Origin: Chryseobacterium sp. 18061
Lineage (GTDB): Bacteria; Pseudomonadota; Gammaproteobacteria; Enterobacterales; Enterobacteriaceae
Reading direction: 5' to 3'
Length of the DNA: 64,000 bases
Assembly (NCBI GenBank): GCA_902706205.1
Contig: CACSKA010000014.1
Coordinates: 1-64,000, forward strand
Part shown: positions 1-8,168 of the stretch, in pieces
How positions within the stretch are numbered: position 1 is the first letter of the stretch
How the letters are laid out: every line of letters starts with the position of its first letter
Position numbers and translations under genes: made by a program
Notes under the pieces: model-generated
Told to the model about the DNA's origin: nothing
Databases searched by the model: none
The model's input: only the letters and a program-made list of their open reading frames with translations

Positions 1-257
1 GCTCAAAGGGGTTTCCGGGCTTTGCTGACTGGGAAAAATATAAGGCCTGGGAAAAAAAAATGAAGGCCCGGAATAAGCAGCACAGCGCGGTGGTACCGGT
101 GCCAGATTACACGGGGCAGGAAATATGCGGGATCACGGTGCATTTTCTGCCCTGTGATGAGGTGAAAGTGACCACCAGCTGTGTGAGCCCCGGCCGGCCG
201 GGCTACCCAATCAACGAGCCGCTGCAGATGCCGGAGCCAAAAGTATGTCCAAAATAA
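1..257 (+). CDS. DUF3304-type lipoprotein, 3' part (first copy, cut by window edge)
   Basis: An open frame runs from the window edge (codon phase starting at base 3) to the stop at 257. Its product matches the C-terminal half of the complete lipoprotein at 367-897 almost residue for residue (KGFPGFAD, WEKKM, QHSAVVPVPDYTGQE, ICGITVHFL, DEVKVTTSC, PEPKVCPK), so the two are tandem copies. A start at the ATG at 60 would discard conserved sequence and is not favoured. The position just before a Tle1-type lipase suggests a periplasmic, lipid-anchored immunity protein; this is inferred from context. The signal peptide lies outside the window. Confidence 0.75.
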   Translation, partial: SKGFPGFADWEKYKAWEKKMKARNKQHSAVVPVPDYTGQEICGITVHFLPCDEVKVTTSCVSPGRPGYPINEPLQMPEPKVCPK

Positions 258-289
258 TCACCGATCTGGTTTTAATTCCCCTTCAGTAA
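245..289 (+). pseudogene. Remnant of the tle1 5' end behind the first lipoprotein copy
   Basis: The last bases of the first lipoprotein copy overlap an ATG that opens a 14-codon frame, MSKIITDLVLIPLQ and stop. The complete tle1 at 885 begins MSEIITDLAW at exactly the same overlap with the second lipoprotein copy. The match of overlap, start codon and first eight residues shows that the lipoprotein and the beginning of tle1 were duplicated together, and that the first tle1 copy is now reduced to its first codons. Confidence 0.6.
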
Positions 290-327
290 TGCTTAGCCAT
301 GCCATCGCGAAAAGTCATGGCTAAGCA
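290..327 (+). repeat. Perfect 12-bp inverted repeat between the two lipoprotein genes
   Basis: TGCTTAGCCATG (290-301) and CATGGCTAAGCA (316-327) are exact inverted copies around a 14-base loop. They lie just after the tle1 remnant and 40 bases before the second lipoprotein start. No T-run follows, so this may be an attenuator, processing hairpin, protein-binding site or recombination scar rather than a standard terminator. Confidence 0.55.
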
Positions 328-366
328 AGACGCACGTCATCTGTTTCTTCATAAAAGGAATGCAAA

Positions 367-897
367 ATGAAAATACGACATTACCTCGTGGTACTGGGTG
401 CCCTGCTGCTGGCGGGCTGTAGTCAGCCGACGGCGAACGCGGAAAGCCGGGGAGGGGGCGGAACCATAGAGGCAGTCAACCATACTAAATGGGCAATCAA
501 CCATTTCAGCGTTGACGGTCAGTCGGGGATTGATGCTATTGGTCCCTGGCAGGGGGGCGGGGGCGGCTGCTGCTATAGCGTGCCGGCGAAGTGGCGGCCG
601 GGAATGACAGTTAAGGTGGAATGGGAAAGTGGAGAAGCATCAACAAAAGGGTTTCCAGGGTTTGCAGATACGGAAAAGTATTTGGCCTGGGAAAAAAAAA
701 TGAGTGCTAATAATCGGCAGCACAGCGCGGTGGTGCCGGTACCGGACTATACGGGGCAGGAAATCTGCGGGATCACGGTGCATTTTCTGTCCTGTGATGA
801 GGTGAAAGTGACGACCAGCTGTGCCAACTATGGCCACCCGGAACACCCGATCAAAGAGCCCCTTAAGATGCCGGAGCCAAAAGTATGTCCGAAATAA
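367..897 (+). CDS. DUF3304-type lipoprotein, probable Tle1 immunity protein
   Basis: This is a 176-residue exported lipoprotein. It has a short basic start (MKIR), a hydrophobic stretch and a lipobox LLAGC with the acylated cysteine at about residue 18. A glycine-rich segment (GGGGGCC, around 60-67) follows, then the conserved block shared with the copy at 1-257. DUF3304 proteins commonly sit beside DUF2235 lipases; lipoproteins of this kind protect the periplasmic face against sibling Tle1 effectors. The stop overlaps the tle1 start by 13 bases, so the two are probably co-translated. AAGGAA before the ATG is a good ribosome binding site. The family assignment rests on remembered resemblance and context; the immunity role is inferred. 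Confidence 0.7.
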   Translation: MKIRHYLVVLGALLLAGCSQPTANAESRGGGGTIEAVNHTKWAINHFSVDGQSGIDAIGPWQGGGGGCCYSVPAKWRPGMTVKVEWESGEASTKGFPGFADTEKYLAWEKKMSANNRQHSAVVPVPDYTGQEICGITVHFLSCDEVKVTTSCANYGHPEHPIKEPLKMPEPKVCPK

Positions 898-3335
898 TTA
901 CCGATCTGGCGTGGTTTCCGCCGGTGTTTCCGGCTCAGGGGCGTTTACCCACCCAGGCTGCGTTGGTTGGCACAAACTGCGCGCAGCAGGACAACCACGA
1001 GCTGGCCTACCGGCAGGAGCTGTGCCTGGCCGCCGGGCGACGCGTGGAGCCTCCCTGCTGTAAAACTTTGCATATCAGCCTGTTTTTCGACGGCACCGGT
1101 AATAACCTTAATCACGACTTATATATTGCTGACCCGCCGAAGCACCCCACCAATATTGCCCGTCTGTTCCGCGCCACCATCGGGCAGGGAGCAGCCGGGG
1201 GAGTCACTAAAGGTGAAGAATTGCTGGATGCAGATGGTAGCGGCGATGACAAGTACTACAAATATTATATCCCCGGCGTCGGGACGCCTTTCCCCGAAGT
1301 GAACGATCTGGATTTCAGCATGATGGGGCTGGCGGCAGCAACCCACGGGGAAGACCGTATCAACTGGGGCCTGCTGCGGATTATCGATGCCCTGAAGCGA
1401 ACGACAATTAAGAAGAGTCTGTCGAATAGTGCGAGCTGGACGGCGGTGGATAAAATGGCAACTTCTATGGCGTCTTTTGGGCTGACCGGCAGCGCTAACC
1501 GTTTTGAGACCTTCCAGAGCCTGCTGAAAGATATGATACCAGACCTGCAAAAGGCCCTGGTGCCCGTCGAGCCCGGAAAGCCGAAGTTATTAAGCGTCAA
1601 GCTGTACGTGTACGGCTTTTCGCGCGGGGCAGCGGCGGCACGGACCTTTGTCAACTGGCTCAGCGAGCTGCTGCCAAAGCCTGATGAGGGAAAGGACAAA
1701 CCCGAGCAGTGCCTGGCGGTGGGCGGGCTGAAAATTCCGCTCAGCGTGGAGTTTCTTGGTCTGCTGGATACGGTAGCCTCGGTGGGGGTGGCGCATATCG
1801 CCCCGGTGGCAGAAGGGCATATGGGCTGGGCGGACGGGACCCAGGAGCTGCCGGCAGAGAAGATCTACGGCGGGTTGATTAAAAAGTGCGTCCATCTGGT
1901 CTCTTCCCACGAGCAACGGCTCTGCTTCCCGCTGGATTCTATCCGCCGCCCGGATGGAAAGTATCCGGCGAACAGCGAGGAAGTCGTCTATCCGGGCATG
2001 CACTCGGATTTAGGGGGAGGCTACCCACCGGGGGATCAGGGAAAGGCCAATGCAGACAACGACGGTTATTTGTTGTCTCAAATAGCGCTGCATGAAATGT
2101 ATGCCTCTGCTTTTGCATCAGGCGCCCCCCTAAAAGTCCCGGAAGATGCATTGCCAGATGAGTTAAAAAATGTGGAATGGAGAAAGATGGCTTTAGATGT
2201 CCTTAAAGAATTTTTTGTTCATGAAACCCTTTCCTATCGTTTCAACGCCTGGCGCGAATTAACCCTGGGACTGACCATGTCCTCCGAGCCCATATCCCCT
2301 GAACAAGCCGCAAAATACGATCCGCCGCGTGCGCCGGTCAGCCTGGAAAAAGCCCTTGAAAATCAGATGGGCTGGATCACCGCGTGGCGTATCAACCGCT
2401 ATGCCGGGGGAACTTACAAGACCCAGCGCTTCTATGTCGATTCGGCGGCGAACGGGCTGGATAAAGACAGCGATCCGTTGGTCAGAAAGCAGTCTGAGAA
2501 AGACTGGAAAGAAGCACAGAAAAAAGTTGACGACGCACGTAAGGCAGACATTGCCAAACATAATTCAGAAGAGGGCTTCCTGATGCTCCCGCCGGGGCCA
2601 AAGGATTTCGACGCCGCGCTGGGGCAAACCCAGCTGCGCCAGGCCGCCGAGGAGTTCAGGGAAGATTACAGCGGCCTCTCCCGATCGAATACCGGTAACT
2701 GGCTGTTTACTGCCGTTGATTCAATGAGTAACGCTATCTTCCTGCTGAATAACGACAATGAGTATGGCGAATGGCTCAGCATGAAAACCGTCGGGGACGA
2801 TCGTGTAAAAGTGCTTTTCCCGGCGACCGGAGAAGCGAGCAACGCGACTGAGCCTGCCGGGCTGGTGCGGGCGCTGTTTGACGATCAGGTCCATGATTCC
2901 CGCGCGTGGTTTATGCACAACGCCTTCGGCTCCCGCGAACCCTGGGGCAGCTATTTCCTCTACCGGATGATCTATTTCGGCAGCTGCAGCAGTAAGCCGA
3001 TGACGCCGTTGATGATTGCCGGGGCGGTGGTGGGGGTCGCGACCCTTGCCGCAGGCACGGCCGTTATCATCAAACAGAAAAGCGCGAAGGGCAAACTCGC
3101 GGGGCTTGCCGGTACCGTGGGGGCCATTTACCTCGAAACACAGGCCATCGATCTGCTCTCCGGCAAACCGCTGCCGATGCTGCCAGATGCTGCACGGCTG
3201 CAGGCCCCAACGATGGAGCCAGGCACGGTGGTTGCACAGCAAACTCAGGTCATCAGCGATCAGCGGCTGGCGCTGGCAAAATCGATGATTGAGTCCAGCT
3301 GGGCGGAAAAACTTAAGGCGACCGTAACGGCCTGA
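885..3335 (+). CDS. tle1: T6SS phospholipase effector, Tle1 family (DUF2235)
   Basis: The 816-residue protein has the DUF2235 hallmarks: DGTGNN near residue 70, the nucleophile elbow YGFSRGAA with Ser246, an Asp in GLLDTVASVG (Asp295) and a His in YPGMHSDLGGGY (His373). Together these fit the Ser-Asp-His triad of Tle1 lipases (GxSxG type), which are injected by T6SS and hydrolyse membrane phospholipids of rival cells. Near residues 705-730 there is a hydrophobic alanine/glycine/valine stretch (IAGAVVGVATLAAGTAVII) that may insert into membrane. The gene overlaps the upstream lipoprotein, is followed by a PAAR gene and lies beside the T6SS core genes. The ATG at 885 is supported by the duplicated remnant at 245 starting at the same place. 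The family is well supported; the exact lipid specificity is not visible. Confidence 0.88.
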   Translation: MSEIITDLAWFPPVFPAQGRLPTQAALVGTNCAQQDNHELAYRQELCLAAGRRVEPPCCKTLHISLFFDGTGNNLNHDLYIADPPKHPTNIARLFRATIGQGAAGGVTKGEELLDADGSGDDKYYKYYIPGVGTPFPEVNDLDFSMMGLAAATHGEDRINWGLLRIIDALKRTTIKKSLSNSASWTAVDKMATSMASFGLTGSANRFETFQSLLKDMIPDLQKALVPVEPGKPKLLSVKLYVYGFSRGAAAARTFVNWLSELLPKPDEGKDKPEQCLAVGGLKIPLSVEFLGLLDTVASVGVAHIAPVAEGHMGWADGTQELPAEKIYGGLIKKCVHLVSSHEQRLCFPLDSIRRPDGKYPANSEEVVYPGMHSDLGGGYPPGDQGKANADNDGYLLSQIALHEMYASAFASGAPLKVPEDALPDELKNVEWRKMALDVLKEFFVHETLSYRFNAWRELTLGLTMSSEPISPEQAAKYDPPRAPVSLEKALENQMGWITAWRINRYAGGTYKTQRFYVDSAANGLDKDSDPLVRKQSEKDWKEAQKKVDDARKADIAKHNSEEGFLMLPPGPKDFDAALGQTQLRQAAEEFREDYSGLSRSNTGNWLFTAVDSMSNAIFLLNNDNEYGEWLSMKTVGDDRVKVLFPATGEASNATEPAGLVRALFDDQVHDSRAWFMHNAFGSREPWGSYFLYRMIYFGSCSSKPMTPLMIAGAVVGVATLAAGTAVIIKQKSAKGKLAGLAGTVGAIYLETQAIDLLSGKPLPMLPDAARLQAPTMEPGTVVAQQTQVISDQRLALAKSMIESSWAEKLKATVTA

Positions 3336-3353
3336 TCCAGGGAGGGATGGAGG

Positions 3354-3611
3354 ATGAAAGCAGTAATACGCGAGGGCGATACCCTGCGGGAGTACGGCGG
3401 TAAAGTGCTGGGCGGGCATTATCTTTGCTTCGGGAAAGGGATTGCCAGCAAAGGCGATGCGGTGAAGTGCAATAAACATGGCATGACAGTCATCAGCGAA
3501 GGCAGTTCGTTATCGGAAGTGGACGGACAGCCGGTGGCGCTGCACGGTCACCGTTGTGCCTGCGGCTGCACGCTGGTGAGCTCCTTTCCCGACTGCGGCA
3601 TTGAGCTGTGA
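3354..3611 (+). CDS. PAAR-domain spike-tip protein
   Basis: This is an 85-residue single-domain PAAR protein. It begins MKAVIREGDTLREYGGKVL and has the short repeated glycine turns, the histidine/cysteine metal-site residues (CNKHG, HGHRCACGC) and the SEV-DGQPVALHG segment typical of PAAR tips, which cap the VgrG spike and couple effectors to it. GGAGG about 8 bases upstream of the ATG is a strong ribosome binding site. It lies between tle1 and the next gene, with which it overlaps (GTGA), so it is probably the tip that carries Tle1. Confidence 0.88.
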   Translation: MKAVIREGDTLREYGGKVLGGHYLCFGKGIASKGDAVKCNKHGMTVISEGSSLSEVDGQPVALHGHRCACGCTLVSSFPDCGIEL

Positions 3612-4747
3612 GGCCGTTACCGGAGTATCCACCCTACCGGGTCGCGCGCCCTCCTGATGGCAAACGATGGCTGTCAGCAGGTGCGCTGATGGTGTTGCTG
3701 TGCGGGGGTGGCGGCGCGCTGCTTCATCCTGCCGGGAGCGGTGCCGGGCTGGTGATAAAAGGAATGGCTGGCGCGGTGGTTCTGATGGGCGTGCTCTGGT
3801 TAATACGCCTGCTGTATTACCGGACTTCGGCCCATAACGCCCGGTATTATGAACAACTGGTTGAGCAGCAGCAGCAGGCTTGGTGGGAGCAGCATCAACA
3901 ACGTTTCGCGCTCAGTGAAATGGTACTGCTGGGCCCGGCCGGAACCGATACGCCACACTGGCTGCGGTTGCTAAAGCGGGAGCATCGGGTTCCTGAAATA
4001 AAAAATGAGTCGAGCGGGAAAGCGCTGCGTATCAGTCGAACGCTGGTCGATACGGTGGCTGAACGCGAGGCTTTGCTGGCAAAAATGCTGGTGCTGCAAT
4101 GGCAGACGCAAAGCGCAGACTCCTCCCTTCCACACTTATGGCGCTGCTACTGGCAGGGTTCTCTGGATGCCTGGCGTGCATTCTGTACCCAAATGCAGGT
4201 TTCATTTCCGGACGTGGCGCTTCCTGAAAAACCGGAGACATGGCAAGGCGAAGCAACGTTGTCTGCACTTGCCGCAACGGCTCAAACGCTCTCTGAAAAA
4301 GAGGCCATTCTGGTCGCCGGGTGTCATTCGATAGCTGCCTCGTTTGATTCTGCGCAGCCTGCCGGTGAGTCCGCTGCACTGTGTCTGGTCGCGCAGAAAG
4401 GGCTGGTCAGCCTCACCCGGGGGGAGTTTTACGATATCGCCGGGAAAGAGGTTTTAACCGCAGTCTGTGAGCGAGCGGAGCAGCAAAGCGAACTCGAAAA
4501 GCCGTCTGACGTCTGCATGGTGTTCTCACAGCCAACGCTGCCCGCACTGGCGCAAAGCGGCTGGAATGTAACCCATCACGTTCAGGACCTCAACTGGGGG
4601 AACCCCGGTGATATGGAGATGCTTATCGTGCTGGTTCTGGCTGCCCTTTACGCAAAAAATTATCAAGAACCCTGCGGCTGGATAGCCAAAGATCCTCTAC
4701 ACACTCTCGCACTTGGAATTATTAAACCTTATGGTGAAGGAAAATAA
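3608..4747 (+). CDS. T6SS-associated membrane protein of unknown function
   Basis: The 379-residue protein starts with GTG, overlapping the PAAR stop. It has two predicted membrane helices near residues 20-45 and 50-68, then a soluble region of about 300 residues. Genes of this type sit directly upstream of tssM in enterobacterial T6SS clusters, where their role is undetermined. There is no enzyme motif I recognise. The 3' end overlaps the start of tssM, implying co-translation. It may be an accessory membrane-complex factor; that is inference. Confidence 0.7.
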   Translation: MRPLPEYPPYRVARPPDGKRWLSAGALMVLLCGGGGALLHPAGSGAGLVIKGMAGAVVLMGVLWLIRLLYYRTSAHNARYYEQLVEQQQQAWWEQHQQRFALSEMVLLGPAGTDTPHWLRLLKREHRVPEIKNESSGKALRISRTLVDTVAEREALLAKMLVLQWQTQSADSSLPHLWRCYWQGSLDAWRAFCTQMQVSFPDVALPEKPETWQGEATLSALAATAQTLSEKEAILVAGCHSIAASFDSAQPAGESAALCLVAQKGLVSLTRGEFYDIAGKEVLTAVCERAEQQSELEKPSDVCMVFSQPTLPALAQSGWNVTHHVQDLNWGNPGDMEMLIVLVLAALYAKNYQEPCGWIAKDPLHTLALGIIKPYGEGK

Positions 4748-7700
4748 ACCCGCTGAATTTTCTGTGCTTGCCACGGCGGTGTTGTTTGTTGCTACTGTCA
4801 CGCTGCTTGTGCTGGCCGGTGGGTTGCTGTGGTGGTATTGGGGGGAAGGTCTCTCCACGGAATGGGACGTGATACGTCGAATCATGACGGCATGTTTTGT
4901 TGTCTGGGGAGTGTCGCTCTGCGTACTGGTACTGGGGTTTATCGCTTTTCATTTAATGATTCGGGATAAAGTGATGGGAGAGTCTTCTTCCAGATCGATC
5001 AAAAAGAAAAGAACGCCCCGGCTGCCACTCAAGGCGGATATCAGCAGCCATCTCCGTCGTCGCTACAACCTCTTCTGGCGTAGCAAAACCCGTCTGCTGC
5101 TAATCACTGGCGATGAGGCGGCAATCGAACAGCTGGTACCTGGCCTGCAGGAAAACCAGTGGCTTGAAGGCAATCATACCGTTCTGATTTATGGCGGCAG
5201 TCTGACTGCTGAGCCCGATAAGGAAAAATATACCGCACTGCGCAAGCTGCGTCGTGGACGCCCGCTGGACGGTATTGTCCGCGTCATGCCGCAGTCGTTT
5301 AACCTGACACCACAAATCAGTGACAACGATTTACGCGGGCTGGAAAAAATCAGCGAACTGCTGCGTTATTCCGCACCGGTCTGGCTGTGGCAGCTGTGCG
5401 ACAGTCAGTGGGCGCAGACTAAACGCACTGAACAGACGGTAGGGGCCAGTTTCCCGCTGCGTGCTAAGCCTGACGATATTACCCGTCAGCTTGAATTGAT
5501 GCTGCCGACACTGCGGGCGCAGGGCGTCAGTCAGGTGATGGATAACAACAGCCACGATTTTCTGCTGCGCCTGGGCCAGCAGCTCAAAGAAGGCGGTATC
5601 GCCCGCTGGGCGCAACAACTGGTGCCATGGCTGTCTGCCTCACAGCAGCGCGTTCCGCTGCGTGGCCTGATGTTCAGCCTGCCGGACAGCCACCCTGTTC
5701 ATACGTCAGAGGGAACAGCCGACGCTGAGAAATATGTTCCGGGATCACAACGTAATGCGCTGACCCTGCCGATGACCTGGCAGGGGATCGTTGATGACTG
5801 TACTCGCGTACGTGGTCGCCGTGTCGGTATGGCATGGGAGCAGACGCTCGCCTGGAGCCTGATGGCCATTATCGGCTTCTGGGGGGCGGGGACGCTGCTG
5901 TCGTTTACGGTCAACCGCCTGCAGATTGTCTCTGTGGCGCAACAGGCGCATGCTCTGGTGGAGCATCCCTCCGTATCGGATTATCAGCTGACGGCTCTGC
6001 ATACGCTGCGTAATGACGCCGGCCGCATGCAACATCGTATTCAGGAAGGTGCTCCCTGGTACCAGCGTTTTGGCCTGGACCATAACCAGCAGTTGCTCGA
6101 CGCGATGCTGCCCTGGTACGGCGTGGCGAACAACCGCCTGATCCGCGACCCGGCAAATGCCGCCCTGATGCAGAAGCTCAGCGCGCTGGCAAACTCAGCC
6201 CCCAACAGCGACCAGCGGGCACAGCTGGCTAAGCCGGGCTATGACCAGCTGAAAGCCTGGCTGATGATGTCCCGCCCGGATAAAACCGATGGCGCATTTT
6301 ACGCGAAGACCATGAAAGCCGTGCAGCTGACGCGAGCGGGCATCTCGACTGGTCTGTGGCAAAGCCTGTCGCCAGATTTGTGGGCCTTCTACATCTCCGA
6401 ATTGCCAACGCAGCCGCAGTGGAAAATCACGCCAGATACGCAACTGGTCAGCCAGAGTCGTCAGGTGCTGTTGCAGCAGATTGGACGGCGCAACGCTGAA
6501 AGCACGCTGTATGAGAACATGCTCAAGTCCGTGCGTCGTAACTTCGCCGACGTATCTCTGGAAGACATGACCAGCGGTACCGATGCGCGGCGATTGTTCA
6601 CCACCGAGGAAGTGGTGCCGGGCATGTTTACCCGTCAGGCGTGGGAAGGGGGCATTCAGAAGGCTATCGAAAAGGCCGCAAATTCCCGCCGGGATGAAAT
6701 TGACTGGGTGCTCAGCGACAGCCAAAAAGCCGTTTCCTCAGACTTGTCGCCGGAAGCACTGAAAGCCCGTCTGACGCAACGTTACTTCACCGACTTTGCC
6801 GGCAGTTGGCTGAGCTTCCTCAACAGCCTGCGACTTAACCCGGCGAACAATATTACGGACGTCACCGACCAGCTGACGCTGATGAGTGATGTCCGCCAGT
6901 CTCCGTTGATTGCCCTGATGAATACCATCGCCTGGCAGGGGCAGACCGGCCAGCAAAGTGAAGGCCTTTCGGATTCCATCATCAAATCGGCTAAAGATCT
7001 CGTAGGCGGGAAAGATAAACCTGCGATTGACCAGTCTGCGTCAGGGCCGCAGGGGCCGCTCGATGAAACCTTTGGCCCGCTGCTTCAGCTTCTGGGTAAA
7101 AACAAAGGCAGCAACGTCATGTCAGCGGATAACACGCTGAGTCTGCAGAGCTACCTGACCCGTATCACCCGTGTGCGTCTGCGTCTGCAACAGGTGGCCA
7201 GCGCCTCCGACCCGCAGGAAATGATGCAGACCCTGGCGCAGACGGTATTCCAGGGCAAAAGCGTAGATCTGACCGACACTCAACAATATGGCAGCCTGAT
7301 TTCGGCAAGCCTTGGCGAGGAGTGGAGTGGCTTTGGCAGCACGATGTTTGTGCAGCCACTGACCCAGGCCTGGGAAACCGTGCTGCAACCCTCTGCCGCC
7401 AGTCTCAATGATAAATGGAGCCGCTCCGTGGTGACGAACTGGCACACCGCCTTTGACGGCCGCTTCCCATTCGCTGTGAGCAAAAGTGATGCCTCCCTGC
7501 CGATGATGGCTGAATTTGTGCGCAAAGACAGCGGACGTATTGAGCGCTTCCTGACGACAGAGCTCAGCGGGGTACTGCACAAAGAGGGCAGCCAGTGGGT
7601 CCTGGATAAGGTCAACAGCCAGGGGCTGAGCTTTAACCCGGCTTTCCTGCGGGCGATTAATCAGCTGAGCCAGCTGTCCGACATTCTGTTCACCGATGGA

Positions 7701-8168
7701 AGCCAGGGCATCAACTTTGAGCTGCAGGCGCGCCCTGTATCGCAGGTGGTGGAAACCCAGCTGACCATCGATGGCCAGCAGTTATACTACTTCAATCAGA
7801 TGGCCGACTGGCAGTCCTTCCGCTGGCCGGGAGATACTTTTAAACCTGGGACGATGCTGACCTGGACTACAGTCAACGCCGGGGCGCGCCTGTTCGGGGA
7901 TTACAGCGGGACCTGGGGCTTTATTCGCTGGCTGGACCAGGGCAAGCGTCGACAACTTGACCGCAGTCAGTGGATGATGAGCTTCACCACCCCGGACGGT
8001 CTAACCCTGCAGTGGGTGCTGCGCTCGCAACTGGGCAAGGGGCCGCTGGCATTGCTGGCACTGCGGGGTTTCACGCTGCCGGATCAGATATTCAGTGTCG
8101 ACAGCGCGGCCACCGCGCAGGCGTTGATGGGCAACACCGAAAATCGTGACATGGATGGAGTCGAATAA
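4731..8168 (+). CDS. tssM: T6SS membrane-complex protein TssM (IcmF/VasK)
   Basis: TssM spans the inner membrane and with TssJ and TssL forms the trans-envelope channel of the T6SS. The protein has about 1145 residues, with two N-terminal helices within the first 80 residues, a cytoplasmic domain and a third helix near residues 370-392 (WSLMAIIGFWGAGTLLSF). A long periplasmic part follows, ending in the beta-rich C-terminal domain that contacts TssJ. The nucleotide-binding P-loop of many IcmF proteins is not recognisable: the expected site reads LLLITGDEAAIEQL, with no GKT/S. I chose the ATG at 4731 over the TTG at 4713; both overlap the upstream gene. The last codons overlap the tssA start (TAATG). 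Confidence 0.93.
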   Translation: MVKENKPAEFSVLATAVLFVATVTLLVLAGGLLWWYWGEGLSTEWDVIRRIMTACFVVWGVSLCVLVLGFIAFHLMIRDKVMGESSSRSIKKKRTPRLPLKADISSHLRRRYNLFWRSKTRLLLITGDEAAIEQLVPGLQENQWLEGNHTVLIYGGSLTAEPDKEKYTALRKLRRGRPLDGIVRVMPQSFNLTPQISDNDLRGLEKISELLRYSAPVWLWQLCDSQWAQTKRTEQTVGASFPLRAKPDDITRQLELMLPTLRAQGVSQVMDNNSHDFLLRLGQQLKEGGIARWAQQLVPWLSASQQRVPLRGLMFSLPDSHPVHTSEGTADAEKYVPGSQRNALTLPMTWQGIVDDCTRVRGRRVGMAWEQTLAWSLMAIIGFWGAGTLLSFTVNRLQIVSVAQQAHALVEHPSVSDYQLTALHTLRNDAGRMQHRIQEGAPWYQRFGLDHNQQLLDAMLPWYGVANNRLIRDPANAALMQKLSALANSAPNSDQRAQLAKPGYDQLKAWLMMSRPDKTDGAFYAKTMKAVQLTRAGISTGLWQSLSPDLWAFYISELPTQPQWKITPDTQLVSQSRQVLLQQIGRRNAESTLYENMLKSVRRNFADVSLEDMTSGTDARRLFTTEEVVPGMFTRQAWEGGIQKAIEKAANSRRDEIDWVLSDSQKAVSSDLSPEALKARLTQRYFTDFAGSWLSFLNSLRLNPANNITDVTDQLTLMSDVRQSPLIALMNTIAWQGQTGQQSEGLSDSIIKSAKDLVGGKDKPAIDQSASGPQGPLDETFGPLLQLLGKNKGSNVMSADNTLSLQSYLTRITRVRLRLQQVASASDPQEMMQTLAQTVFQGKSVDLTDTQQYGSLISASLGEEWSGFGSTMFVQPLTQAWETVLQPSAASLNDKWSRSVVTNWHTAFDGRFPFAVSKSDASLPMMAEFVRKDSGRIERFLTTELSGVLHKEGSQWVLDKVNSQGLSFNPAFLRAINQLSQLSDILFTDGSQGINFELQARPVSQVVETQLTIDGQQLYYFNQMADWQSFRWPGDTFKPGTMLTWTTVNAGARLFGDYSGTWGFIRWLDQGKRRQLDRSQWMMSFTTPDGLTLQWVLRSQLGKGPLALLALRGFTLPDQIFSVDSAATAQALMGNTENRDMDGVE

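Noticed and set aside
2721..3479. A 252-codon minus-strand open frame opposite tle1
   Set aside because: The opposite strand codes for the Tle1 C-terminus and the PAAR start, and the translation has no plausible family.
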